A stretch of DNA of 64,000 nt from Corynebacterium sp. NML130628 (GTDB lineage: Bacteria; Actinomycetota; Actinomycetes; Mycobacteriales; Mycobacteriaceae), in contig NZ_MLAL01000014.1 of the NCBI RefSeq assembly GCF_001875665.1, positions 1 to 64,000 of the forward strand, written 5' to 3'. A model generated the notes under the pieces. It was not told where the DNA came from. It worked only from the letters and a program-made list of their open reading frames with translations, and did no database searches. Made by a program: the position numbers and the translations under genes. Positions 36,783 to 47,647 of the stretch are shown here, in pieces; position 1 is the first letter of the stretch, and the number at the start of each line of letters is the position of its first letter.

Positions 36783-37240
36783 AGCTTGCGAACCCCCTGC
36801 GGTTCAAGCTTCGCGAGCCATTCACGCACCGGGCGGCCTCGCAAGCAGGCCCCCGGGTCGATCTCCAGCCACGGAACCAGCACGAACTCGCGCAAGTGCG
36901 CACGAGGGTGCGGTACCGTCAGCTCAATGTCGTCGATCTCGTAGCCCTCAATGTCGATGATGTCCACGTCCAACGTCCGCGGCCCCCAGCGCACGTCGCG
37001 GGTGCGGTTCGCCTCCTGCTCAAGGCGCTGGCACCGGGCAAGGAGGCTGTAAGGGGTGTCGAGGGGGGGGTCGATAAGAAAGCTCTGGTTGTAAAAGTCC
37101 GGCTGCTCCACCCCTCCCCAGGGCTTGGTGACGTAGATCGAGCTTGCCTCGAGGAGTTCCGCGTCAAACTCCTCGGCAACCGAAGCAAGGTGGGCGCGCG
37201 AATCCTCCATGTTCGAACCCGCCGAAATCATCGCATACAT
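36779..37240 (-). CDS. folK: HPPK (hydroxymethyldihydropterin pyrophosphokinase)
   Basis: A 153-residue enzyme that pyrophosphorylates 6-hydroxymethyl-7,8-dihydropterin before FolP. The signatures are SAGSNMEDSRAHL at the N-terminus and RDVRWGPRTLDVDIIDI (the metal-binding D.D pair), then VPHPRAHLREFVLVPWLEIDP. ATG overlaps the folB stop. It contains a run of seven G bases (37062-37068 area) within the frame that could be a slippage site. Confidence 0.95.
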   Translation of the reverse strand: MYAMISAGSNMEDSRAHLASVAEEFDAELLEASSIYVTKPWGGVEQPDFYNQSFLIDPPLDTPYSLLARCQRLEQEANRTRDVRWGPRTLDVDIIDIEGYEIDDIELTVPHPRAHLREFVLVPWLEIDPGACLRGRPVREWLAKLEPQGVRKL

Positions 37241-37620
37241 CAGCGGGCCCCCATTCGTTTGCGGGAACGACGCGCCACCACGGCAACGTCCTCGAAGGGC
37301 AGCGGGATCGGCGCGTGCGGCTTATGCAGCGTGACCTCGACCGCGTGCAGGATGCCGAAACGCTCCATGGCGGCCTCGGCGATCTCGGTCGCCACCGTCT
37401 CGATGAGCTGACGCGGCGTGCCCGATGCGATATCGCTTGCCAGCTGGGCCAGCTCCGCGTAGTTCATCGTCTGGGTCAGGTCGTCAGAAGCGGCGGCACC
37501 GGCGAAGTCGAGCCAGCAGGTGATGTCCAGCAGGAAGCGCTGCCCGTGCTCGCGCTCGTGCGGCAATACGCCGTGGTGCGCGTAGACGGACAGGCCTTTG
37601 AGTTCAATGCGGTCAGCCAA
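37240..37620 (-). CDS. folB: dihydroneopterin aldolase
   Basis: A 126-residue octameric enzyme cleaving dihydroneopterin to the hydroxymethyl pterin. Features are IELKGLSVYAHHGVLPHEREHGQRF at the start (catalytic Glu/Tyr region), TMNYAELAQ and TVATEIAEA...EVTLHKPHAPIP at the C-terminal end with the catalytic Lys. The start codon appears to be TTG at 37618-37620 and overlaps the end of folP by eight bases. Second of the folP-folB-folK order. Confidence 0.93.
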   Translation of the reverse strand: MADRIELKGLSVYAHHGVLPHEREHGQRFLLDITCWLDFAGAAASDDLTQTMNYAELAQLASDIASGTPRQLIETVATEIAEAAMERFGILHAVEVTLHKPHAPIPLPFEDVAVVARRSRKRMGAR

Positions 37621-38473
37621 GGTTTCCCGCCTTCCACGCGGCGGCCACGTCCACGGCGTCGCGCGACACGGCCACCTCGTGCACGCGCACGCACCAGGCG
37701 CCCGCCTGGGCGCACAGGGCGGTCACGGCGGCGGTGGCTGGGTCCGCATCGACAGGCCCGTGCTCGAGGCCCCGGGCGGCGCGCACCCCCGTGAGGAAGC
37801 GCTTGCGGCTGGCCCCCACCAGCAGCGGGTAGCCGCAGTTCATGAGCGCGGGCAGGGCCTGGAGCAGCTGCCAGTTCTCCTGCGGCGTCTTGGCGAAGCC
37901 GAGGCCCGGGTCCAACGTGATCTGCTCCGGGCGCACCCCGGCCGCCGTAGCGTTGGCGACCAGCTCCTCGAACACGCCGAGCACGTCTGCGACCACGTCC
38001 CCGCCGTGGTCGGCGGCGCCGGAAGCGTTCACGAACTGCTGGGCGCGCCAGTGCATCAGGCACACCGGCAGGTCCGTGCGCGCCATCGTGGCGTACATGC
38101 CGGGGTCCGCGAGACCGCCGGAGACGTCGTTGATGAGGTCCACACCGGCCTCAGCGGCGATCTCGGCGGTGGCTGCGCGCATCGTGTCCACGGAGGTACG
38201 GATGCCGTCCTCGTGAAGGGCCCGGATCACCGGGGCAACGCGCGCCGCTTCCACCTCGGCGGGCACACGCGTCGCGCCCGGCCTGGTCGACTCCGCCCCA
38301 ACGTCGATGATGTCCGCGCCCAGGCGGACCAAGTCGTGGGCGTGCGCGAGCGCGTCGTCAACTGCGAGCCACTTGCCGCCGTCCGAGAAGGAATCCTCCG
38401 TGACGTTGACGATCCCCATCACCGTCGTGCGCCCCGGCGCGGTGAGGTCCTGCACACTGACCTTGCTGACCAT
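37613..38473 (-). CDS. folP: dihydropteroate synthase
   Basis: TIM-barrel enzyme joining the pterin pyrophosphate to p-aminobenzoate, the sulfonamide target. MGIVNVTEDSFSDGGKW is the N-terminal signature, DIIDVGAESTRPGA the second, then LINDVSGG, ITLDPGLGFAKT and PLLVGASRKRFL. ATG at 38473 (286 residues) is preferred; a longer open frame to 38596 overlaps folE. It begins two bases after the folE stop. Confidence 0.95.
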   Translation of the reverse strand: MVSKVSVQDLTAPGRTTVMGIVNVTEDSFSDGGKWLAVDDALAHAHDLVRLGADIIDVGAESTRPGATRVPAEVEAARVAPVIRALHEDGIRTSVDTMRAATAEIAAEAGVDLINDVSGGLADPGMYATMARTDLPVCLMHWRAQQFVNASGAADHGGDVVADVLGVFEELVANATAAGVRPEQITLDPGLGFAKTPQENWQLLQALPALMNCGYPLLVGASRKRFLTGVRAARGLEHGPVDADPATAAVTALCAQAGAWCVRVHEVAVSRDAVDVAAAWKAGNLG

Positions 38474-38475
38474 GC

Positions 38476-39037
38476 CTAGCTCCTTATCAGGCTTAGCACC
38501 TCGGCGCGCGAGGCGGCGTTGTTCTGGAAGCCGCCGCGCACCGCGGAGGTCGTCGTCACGGCGCCCGGCTTGCGGATGCCCCGCATCGCCATGCACAGGT
38601 GCTCACACTCCAGCACCACAATCACGGCGGAAGCCCCCAGCTTATCGACGATCGCGTCCGCAATCTGCGCCGTCAACCGCTCCTGCACCTGTGGCCGCTT
38701 CGCGTACAAATCGGCCAGGCGGGCGAGCTTCGACAGCCCAGTCACCTTGCCCTCCTTGCCCGGGATGTAGCCGACGTGCGCCTTGCCAAAGAACGGCACG
38801 AGGTGGTGCTCGCACGTGGAGTACACCGGGATGTCGCGCACCAGCACGAGCTCCCGGTAGTCCTCCGCGAACGTCTTCTCGAGCACCTCGGTCGGGTCCT
38901 GGTGCAGCCCGGCGAACACTTCCTCGTACGCCTTCGCGACTCGCGCCGGGGTTTCCTTCAGCCCCTCGCGGTCTGGGTCTTCGCCGACGGCGATAAGCAG
39001 CTCACGCACCGCGGCTTCAGCGCGGGCGCGGTCGAAC

Positions 39038-39048
<11 letters not shown>
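38476..39048 (-). CDS. folE: GTP cyclohydrolase I
   Basis: First enzyme of tetrahydrofolate synthesis, GTP to dihydroneopterin triphosphate. The zinc and catalytic motif is [18 protein letters not shown]; the second zinc Cys lies in [15 protein letters not shown]. 190 residues, normal for the family. ATG at 39048 overlaps the end of ftsH by 11 bases. Confidence 0.96.
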
Positions 39049-41332
<2,284 letters not shown>

Positions 41333-41350
41333 ACAGCTCTTCTGTGTGTA

Positions 41351-41959
41351 TTAGATGTCCTCAGGCGCGTCGGAGTAGACGCGGGGGTGCAACGTGCCCA
41401 CGTACGGCAGGTCGCGGTAGCGCTCGGCGTAGTCCAGGCCGTAGCCGATAACGAACTCGTTCGGGATGTCGAAGCCGACGTCGAGAAGTTCAATCTTGGC
41501 CTTCTGCACCTCAGGCTTGCGCAGCAGCGTGATCACCTCGAGGCTCCTCGGGTTGCGGCCCGACAGGTTCTTCAGCAGCCAGGACAGGGTCAGGCCGGAG
41601 TCGATAATGTCCTCGACCACGAGCACGTCGCGGCCTTCGATCTCCTTGTCCAGGTCCTTCAGAATACGCACCACGCCCGAAGACGTGGTGGAGCTACCGT
41701 AGGAGGACACCGCCATGAACTCCATCTCGCACGGGATGGTGAGCTTGCGGGCGAAGTCCGTCAAGAAGAACACCGCGCCCTTGAGCACGCACACGAGCAC
41801 CAGGTCCTGCTCGGCGTCGCGGTACTTCTCGGAGACCATGTCGGCCAGCTCTTGGATGCGCCGCTGCAGGTCTTCCTCAGGGATCAACACCGCCTCCACG
41901 TCGTCTCCGTAGCGGTGTGGCGCAACGTTGAAATCCTTCTTGTCATACAGCTCGGTCAT
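41351..41959 (-). CDS. hpt: hypoxanthine(-guanine) phosphoribosyltransferase
   Basis: Purine salvage enzyme of 202 residues. PRPP-binding motif [17 protein letters not shown], the early [16 protein letters not shown], and the flexible-loop [13 protein letters not shown] are typical. The C-terminal [23 protein letters not shown] is the family ending. It lies 18 bases ahead of ftsH and 78 bases after tilS. Confidence 0.94.
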   Translation of the reverse strand: MTELYDKKDFNVAPHRYGDDVEAVLIPEEDLQRRIQELADMVSEKYRDAEQDLVLVCVLKGAVFFLTDFARKLTIPCEMEFMAVSSYGSSTTSSGVVRILKDLDKEIEGRDVLVVEDIIDSGLTLSWLLKNLSGRNPRSLEVITLLRKPEVQKAKIELLDVGFDIPNEFVIGYGLDYAERYRDLPYVGTLHPRVYSDAPEDI

Positions 41960-42037
41960 CGGGTGCCCTTTCTCAAGACCGTCTCGGTTGGCATCAGTTC
42001 ATCATCTTGCCACTTTCACGCCACCTTGGACAACCAT

Positions 42038-42949
42038 TTAGACGAACTCGAGTTTTCCGTCGCGCCGCGCCACCCGCACCCCGCCGCCGAGATGCACCGC
42101 GCCCTGCCCCCGCCAGTTCGTCACCAGCGCCTCAATCGTCGCCAGGTGGGCACCTTTGACCTCTCCCCGCTTTTCGACGATCCACTCCGCCACCACCGCC
42201 CTCCTCACCACCGGCGGAAGGGTTGCGAGCTCCGCGCAGTCCAGCGTGTCCGAGTTTGTGCTTGTGGCCGGGGTGATGCGTTGCAGCTGCACCGACGCCT
42301 CCGCGATCCGGTCCGCCGTGCCCGCCAGGGCAGGCACGACCTCCCCGCCGACGATCTCCTCCAGCAGCGGGATCACCCGGTGGCGCAGCGCTACACGCCG
42401 GTAACGCTCATCCTGGTTCATCGGGTCCTGCCAGGGGGTCACCCCCAGTTCGGCGCAGGCGCCTTCGGTGTCCGCGCGGCGGACATGCAGCAGCGGGCGC
42501 ACCAGGCGGCCCGCCCGCGGGGACATCCCCGCCGGGTTGCCGCGCAGTGCCCCCAACAGCAGCGTTTCGGCCTGGTCGTCGGCGGTGTGGGCTGTCCACA
42601 CGTCACGGTCGGGGCCAGCGTGCCCGAACAGGGCCGCGTAGCGGGCCTGCCGGGCGTCGGCCTCGGTGCCCTTGCCGGTTGGTGTGATTTGGATGGTTGC
42701 GACATCCGCAGCCACCCCAAAGTTCCGCGCCTGCTCCGCGGCGCGCCCGGCAACCTGCGCCGAGCCCTCCTGCAATCCGTGGTCCACCACCAGTGCCGTC
42801 ACGTCCAAACGCTCCGCCGCGGCCGCCGCCACCAGCGCCAACGAGTCCGCCCCGCCCGACAGCCCAATCACCGCAGGCCCCGTCCACCCGCGCACCGCGC
42901 GGCGACACGCCAAAAAGTGGGGGCTGCGCCGGGGCCAGAACGGCTCCAT
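42038..42949 (-). CDS. tilS: tRNA(Ile)-lysidine synthase
   Basis: Modifies C34 of tRNA-Ile(CAU) to lysidine so that AUA codons are read. The PP-loop is VIGLSGGADSLAL near residue 31, with VVDHGLQEGS and TAHTADDQAETLLLGALRG following. At 303 residues it lacks the large C-terminal extension of the E. coli enzyme, as is common in actinobacteria. ATG at 42949 is two bases from the dacB stop; a longer open frame to 43120 is a shadow of dacB. Confidence 0.92.
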   Translation of the reverse strand: MEPFWPRRSPHFLACRRAVRGWTGPAVIGLSGGADSLALVAAAAAERLDVTALVVDHGLQEGSAQVAGRAAEQARNFGVAADVATIQITPTGKGTEADARQARYAALFGHAGPDRDVWTAHTADDQAETLLLGALRGNPAGMSPRAGRLVRPLLHVRRADTEGACAELGVTPWQDPMNQDERYRRVALRHRVIPLLEEIVGGEVVPALAGTADRIAEASVQLQRITPATSTNSDTLDCAELATLPPVVRRAVVAEWIVEKRGEVKGAHLATIEALVTNWRGQGAVHLGGGVRVARRDGKLEFV

Positions 42950-42951
42950 CG

Positions 42952-44214
42952 TTAAAACTCCCGCAGCGCCGACGCGAACATGTCCATCGCCCGGCGCGCC
43001 TCCAGAATGTCCGAGTCGTTCGAGAGCAACGCAAACGTGTACACGTTGCCGCTTTCCGCCGTCACCGTGCCCGCCAGCCCCGACGTCTCGTCCAAGGTGC
43101 CCGTCTTCGCGCGCACCCAACCACGCCCGGCCAGATCCCCGTAGCGGGTCGCCAGGGTGCCGTCGCCGGCGGCAATCGGCAGTGCGTCCAGCATCGGGCG
43201 CAGCTGCTCGTGCTGGGTGGCGTCGCTCAGGATGCTGTCCAACATGCGCGGCGTAATCCGGTTATCCACCGACAGGCCAGAGCTATCCACCAACGTAATG
43301 CCGCCCGTGTCGAAGCCGTGCTCCGCCAACACGTGCAGGGTGGCGGAGGGGGCGTCGATACCTACGTGGGCCGCAACCTCCCTGCCGATCGCCTCCGCAT
43401 AGACGTTGTCGGACTCCTTCATCATCATGTGCAGACGCTGCACCAAGTCCGGCGACTCCACCCGCGCCAACGTCTCCGCCTCCGCCGGAGCCGGGCCCAG
43501 ACCCACCGTCTGCGCGCCCACGCGGTCCGCGAGCGCCTGCGCCACATCCAACGCCGGAGTATGCGAGCGCGGCACGTCCCCCTCCGTCTCCCCATTCAGC
43601 CGACCGCCCGAAAGCATCGCCGGCTCCAGAGGCGCGACGAAACCACCATCGATATCCACGGGGTCCCAGCCCGGCATCATAGACGGCTGGTCCTCCCACG
43701 CACTGGTGTCAATGAATACGGCGGTGACCTGCTGGTTTCCCAGCTGCCCGGCGAGCTGTTCGATGGCCTCCGCATCGAGCCACACGTCACCGTTGGCCTT
43801 GATCACGACCGACCCCGGCTGCTCCCCGCGCACCACTTGCGTCTCGATCCTGTCATCCGCCCCCAACTCCAACACCGCCGCCGCAGCCGTCAAAATCTTC
43901 GTCGTCGACGCCGGACGCAACGCCTCCCCCGCCAACCGGTCAAACAACACCTCACCCGTGCTGCCATCCGACACGCGCGCATGGAACGTACCCAACGCGG
44001 GATCCTCCGCAAGCTCCGCGAGACGCGCCTGCAACGCTTGGACATCCACCGGGCGCGGCACCGCCGGCACCAACACCGGCTCCGTCTGCGGCAACTGATA
44101 CGCCGGGGCGTGCTCAATCCGGCCCAGCTCCTGCTGCGCCGCCACACCGAAACCAGCCGCGCCCCCCACCGCAATTAACGCCACGCCACCAACAATCCAA
44201 GTCCAAAGCTTCAC
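42952..44214 (-). CDS. dacB: D-alanyl-D-alanine carboxypeptidase, S13 (PBP4) type
   Basis: A 420-residue cell-wall hydrolase trimming peptidoglycan stem peptides. One N-terminal membrane/signal segment ([20 protein letters not shown]). The three penicillin-binding motifs are SxxK in RPASTTKIL, SxN in [12 protein letters not shown] and KTG in [19 protein letters not shown] start at 44214. It is divergent from ppa, as Rv3627c/Rv3628 in M. tuberculosis. Confidence 0.93.
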   Translation of the reverse strand: MKLWTWIVGGVALIAVGGAAGFGVAAQQELGRIEHAPAYQLPQTEPVLVPAVPRPVDVQALQARLAELAEDPALGTFHARVSDGSTGEVLFDRLAGEALRPASTTKILTAAAAVLELGADDRIETQVVRGEQPGSVVIKANGDVWLDAEAIEQLAGQLGNQQVTAVFIDTSAWEDQPSMMPGWDPVDIDGGFVAPLEPAMLSGGRLNGETEGDVPRSHTPALDVAQALADRVGAQTVGLGPAPAEAETLARVESPDLVQRLHMMMKESDNVYAEAIGREVAAHVGIDAPSATLHVLAEHGFDTGGITLVDSSGLSVDNRITPRMLDSILSDATQHEQLRPMLDALPIAAGDGTLATRYGDLAGRGWVRAKTGTLDETSGLAGTVTAESGNVYTFALLSNDSDILEARRAMDMFASALREF

Positions 44215-44257
44215 GGCGCATAAGCGTAGCCCAAACCCACACAGCGACGCAGCCCCG

Positions 44258-44303
44258 TATGATAAGTACCGCTACTATCAACGCGACTACAAAAGGAGCG
44301 CAC
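44258..44303 (+). promoter_or_regulatory. ppa promoter and ribosome site
   Basis: TATGAT (44258-44263) is a good -10 box; AAAAGGAGCG (44291-44300) gives a strong ribosome site four bases ahead of the ATG at 44304. A frame opening earlier at 44259 includes this promoter and is not the start. Confidence 0.6.
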
Positions 44304-44780
44304 ATGGCTGTCGAAGTCACCATCGAAATCCCGAAGGGTTCCCGCAACAAGTACGAACTCGACCACGAGACCGGCAAGGTCTACCTCGACCGCTACTTGT
44401 TCACCCCGATGGCCTACCCACTCGACTACGGCTTCATCGACGAAACCCTCGCCGACGACGGCGACCCAATGGACGCCCTCGTCATCCTCCCCGAATCCGT
44501 CTTCCCAGGCGTCATCGTCAAGGCACGTCCAATCGGCGTCTTCAAAATGACCGACGAAGCCGGCGGCGACGACAAACTCCTCTGCGTCATCGACGACGTC
44601 CGCTACGACCACTACCAGGACATCGACGACGTCTCCCAGTTCCTCAAGGACGAAATCGAGCACTTCTTCGTCCACTACAAGGACCTCGAACCAAACAAGG
44701 AAGTCTCCGGTTCCGGCTGGGGCAACAAGGCAGAGGCCGAGAAGATCCTGCAGGCCTCCATCGACAACTACGAGAAGTAG
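44304..44780 (+). CDS. ppa: inorganic pyrophosphatase (family I)
   Basis: Hydrolyses pyrophosphate from biosynthetic reactions. 158 residues with the metal-site signature [10 protein letters not shown], earlier [18 protein letters not shown] and YPLDYGFI, and the late [11 protein letters not shown]. Divergent from dacB and followed by a clear terminator, so monocistronic. Confidence 0.96.
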   Translation: MAVEVTIEIPKGSRNKYELDHETGKVYLDRYLFTPMAYPLDYGFIDETLADDGDPMDALVILPESVFPGVIVKARPIGVFKMTDEAGGDDKLLCVIDDVRYDHYQDIDDVSQFLKDEIEHFFVHYKDLEPNKEVSGSGWGNKAEAEKILQASIDNYEK

Positions 44781-44825
44781 TCTGCTGCCTCTGAAGCCTT
44801 TGAGGTTCTTAGCGCCTTATGGTTT

Positions 44826-44854
44826 GCCGCCCGGGTTGTCCTGGGCGGCTTTTT
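44826..44854 (+). terminator. ppa terminator
   Basis: GCCGCCC / GGGCGGC stem with a ten-base interior and TTTTT, 46 bases after the ppa stop. Confidence 0.88.
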
Positions 44855-44899
44855 CTTGGGGTTTTTGCTTGGTCCTTGCTTGGTCCTTGCTTGACCGTG

Positions 44900-45253
44900 C
44901 ACCAAATTCCTGCTTTTCGGGAGGGCGCCGTCGAGTTCTCCCAGGTCGCTGGTGCTGTGTGAAGGAATTTGGTGTCTGCCCTGCTCAGCCAGTGACAAAA
45001 GACGCAACCCCCCTTTTTCACGACCTGGGGTTTTGCCGTAATCGGGGGGCAGGCGTCCTTTGTCACTCGCTTCCCAATCTGTGCACCAAATTCCATCACG
45101 GACTTCCAACGACCTGGGCCTTTCCAACCCGCTCTCCTCGAAATTGAGGAATCTGGTGTCTATCAAAAGCCTATGCGCACCAAATCCCGGGATTTCCGCG
45201 AGCAACCCAAGGCATTTCCCCAGGTCGCCGAGCGCGCGTAGGGGAATCTGGTG
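44900..45253. repeat. palindromic repeat array I (units A3-B2-A4-A5)
   Basis: Four 75-76-bp palindromes in a row: A3 44900-44974, B2 44992-45066, A4 45084-45158, A5 45178-45253, with linkers of 17, 17 and 19 bp. A arms are CACCAAAT[T/C]CC / GGAAT[T/C]TGGTG; B arms are GTGACAAAAGACGC / GGCGTCCTTTGTCAC. Each has a CCCAGGTCG core (in A4 and B2 as the complement). The 30 bases after A5 (TCACTCGCTCCGCAATCTATG then TACCAC, in two runs) repeat a B-to-A linker and the start of an A arm, so a further unit has probably been lost. The array lies between the ppa terminator and the end of the metzincin gene. Confidence 0.88.
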
Positions 45254-45286
45254 TCACTCGCTCCGCAATCTATGTACCACGAGCGG

Positions 45287-47638
45287 CTAGAACTTGAGGT
45301 GATCCTTCGCCCAGAACGCCGCCGCACCCAGCAACGCGAGCAGTGGCACCAGGATCGCCGCGATGATGCCGCCCTTCGAGCTGCCTTCGCAATTCTCGGA
45401 GGATCCACTTGAGGAACCATCCTTCGCGCAGGTAGCGGGCGCAGGGACGCTCGGCTCGGGTGTCGGCTCACTTGTCGACGTCCCCACCTCTGGCTCCGAG
45501 GTCTCCTCCGTTGTCCGCGCGGCGGACTCGGACGTGGTAGCCGACTCGGTCTTCGACGAAGATGCCGTCGTCGTCAACGTTGTTGGAGACTCTGGCGCGG
45601 GCTCAACCAGCGTAGTGGTTGGTGTGGTTGTCCGCGGGGCGGACACCTTCGGAGCTTCCGAGGTCGAAGGCTCGATGGACTCGCTCGACGGGGCGGCCGA
45701 AGTCGTTTCGGTTGCCCGCGGGGCGGACGCCTTCGGTGCCTCCGAGGTCGAAGGCTCCGCGGAAGGCTCCACCGAAGTCGTCGACAAAGTAGCCGAAGTC
45801 GTTTCGGCTGTCCGCGGGACGGACGCCTTCGGCGCTTCTGCGGAAGTCGTTGCGGAAGTGGGCGTCGAAACCTCTGATGTGGTCAGAGATGGTGCGACCG
45901 AAGTAGTCACCGACGATGGCGCAGCAGAAGAGGTGACGTCCGTGGTTGTTGGCGTCGGCTCCTTTGCCAGCAGCTCGTCCAGGTTCTTCTGCGCCTCCTT
46001 GACGCGGAAGAAGGTGCGGTCGAGGTCAGCTTGCGCCTCGTTTATGATCGGCGCGTACTTCGTCCGTCGAGCCAAGGTCATGCGGTCCTCGGCCTTTTCA
46101 TGTTCCGCAGTTGCGGCAGCGAGCACGGCGCGCGCTTCCTCAACGGTGCGCGGTTTCACGGCAGGCACGTAGGTCGGCGCTTCGAACTGCGGGGTGGTAG
46201 CGCCACAGTTCGGACAGCACCCTGTAGTTGAGGTGGAGGTCTCCACACTTGTCGACGGCCCCACTGTCGGCGTTGTCCGCTGCGCGGAAGTCGTCGACGT
46301 GGTCGGCGCAACGGTAGTCAACGGGTTTGATGTTGTCGGCTTGCTCGTGGTTGTCCGCGGGGCGGACACCGATGGCTGCGCGGAAGCGGTTGCAGACGTG
46401 GTCGTACTCGTAGGCGTGGTTGTGGTTGTTCGTGGGGCGGACGTCGGTGGCGTGGAGGTCTCGCTCGCGAGTTGTTGCCGCAGCACCTCTAGGTTGTCTT
46501 GCGCTTCTTGGAAAGCTCGGCGAGCATTTTTCACACGCTCCTGTGAAATGATTCGGTCCGCGAAATTCTCGGCTTGGTTGAGTGCGTCTTGTGCAGCAAC
46601 GAACTCCCTTACCGTCTCGTCCACGATGCGCTTGCCCTCGGCCTCAGTGGAAGGCTTCGGCGGCGCGACGTACTCCGGCAAAACAATTCGGTGTGTTTCC
46701 CCTGTCGGCGACGGCTTCGGGGACGAAGGCTGCGTCAAAGTCGACGACGAAGACGAAGAGGAAAGGGCCGAAGAAGAGGAGATAGTCGGCGCCGTCGAGG
46801 TGACCGTGGTCGTTGGCAGCGGCTGGGCGCTCGGGATGGTGGGCATCGGCAGCGGTGGCAGGTCTGGGAGGGACGGCTGGCTCGGCGCCGAGGTAGTTGG
46901 CGTCGTCGAGGTAGACGAAGAAGACGAGGTAGTTGGCGTCGGTTTCGGGCGCTCGGAAATCGTCGTCGTCACCACCGGCGGCAAAGGTGAAGGCTCAGGC
47001 GATGGCTCAGGTGAAGGAGTTGGCGTCGGCTTCTGGCGCAGGTTGTTGCGCAGGATGAGGATTTCGGCGTCGAGAGGCTGCGGCACCACGCCGGGCTTGC
47101 TGGAGTACCCGGAGACCATGAGGAGGTTGTCGCAGCTGTGCGCGAGCGCCATCGCGTGGCCCATTTCGTGGGCGATGGTCATGATGCGGCTTTTCGGTTC
47201 AACGTAGCGACCGAACATCCTTGGACTGATCCGTACAGTGAGGGTCGGCCCGCCGCCGGTGACTCGGCCGAGCACCGGCAGGTTCGGGTCGACGATTACG
47301 CTGACGGCCTCGGGCGTTTTGTTGTCGATGAACTTGATGTCCAGGTATCCGCCGCGGGCGCGCACGGCGTCGACCCACAGGTTCGCGGCGTATTCGATGT
47401 CGGCGTGGTGGCCGGTGGTGTCGTACAGGTAGAGGGTGTTGTTGCGGATGCCCGTGTTGTGGTCACCCGGGAATGTAAAGCGTGTGATGTCGAGCTTCTG
47501 CCCGCGCTGAAACTGCGACTTCAGTGCCCGACATTCAGAGCCATCCGACTTTACATCGACGTGCGCGGATGCGGGCGTCGTGCCCCCTAGCATCAGGGAG
47601 AAAGAACATACTGCAGCAAGGACACGTCGAGTTTTCAC
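45287..47638 (-). CDS. surface metzincin-like protein on a Ser/Thr-rich stalk
   Basis: A 783-residue exported protein. Signal peptide 1-25 (ends PASA). Residues 28-180 are a compact zinc-protease domain: HEMGHAMALAH with His157, Glu158, His161 and His167 fits HExxHxxGxxH with Ala for Gly, and LLMVSG a few residues later fits a Met-turn, so metzincin clan. After this come Ser/Thr/Pro/Glu-rich stretches with at least three copies of a SEAPKASAPR-type repeat (about 600-680), interrupted by two similar helical hairpins (about 335-395 and 500-560) and a CCPNC cysteine cluster near 480. A membrane helix (GGIIAAILVPLLALLGAAAFW) and short KDHLKF tail end it; there is no LPxTG motif. Substrate unknown. 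It starts the minus-strand group with no gene downstream. Confidence 0.8.
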   Translation of the reverse strand: MKTRRVLAAVCSFSLMLGGTTPASAHVDVKSDGSECRALKSQFQRGQKLDITRFTFPGDHNTGIRNNTLYLYDTTGHHADIEYAANLWVDAVRARGGYLDIKFIDNKTPEAVSVIVDPNLPVLGRVTGGGPTLTVRISPRMFGRYVEPKSRIMTIAHEMGHAMALAHSCDNLLMVSGYSSKPGVVPQPLDAEILILRNNLRQKPTPTPSPEPSPEPSPLPPVVTTTISERPKPTPTTSSSSSTSTTPTTSAPSQPSLPDLPPLPMPTIPSAQPLPTTTVTSTAPTISSSSALSSSSSSSTLTQPSSPKPSPTGETHRIVLPEYVAPPKPSTEAEGKRIVDETVREFVAAQDALNQAENFADRIISQERVKNARRAFQEAQDNLEVLRQQLASETSTPPTSAPRTTTTTPTSTTTSATASAQPSVSAPRTTTSKPTTSNPLTTVAPTTSTTSAQRTTPTVGPSTSVETSTSTTGCCPNCGATTPQFEAPTYVPAVKPRTVEEARAVLAAATAEHEKAEDRMTLARRTKYAPIINEAQADLDRTFFRVKEAQKNLDELLAKEPTPTTTDVTSSAAPSSVTTSVAPSLTTSEVSTPTSATTSAEAPKASVPRTAETTSATLSTTSVEPSAEPSTSEAPKASAPRATETTSAAPSSESIEPSTSEAPKVSAPRTTTPTTTLVEPAPESPTTLTTTASSSKTESATTSESAARTTEETSEPEVGTSTSEPTPEPSVPAPATCAKDGSSSGSSENCEGSSKGGIIAAILVPLLALLGAAAFWAKDHLKF

Positions 47639-47647
47639 AAGGGATTA

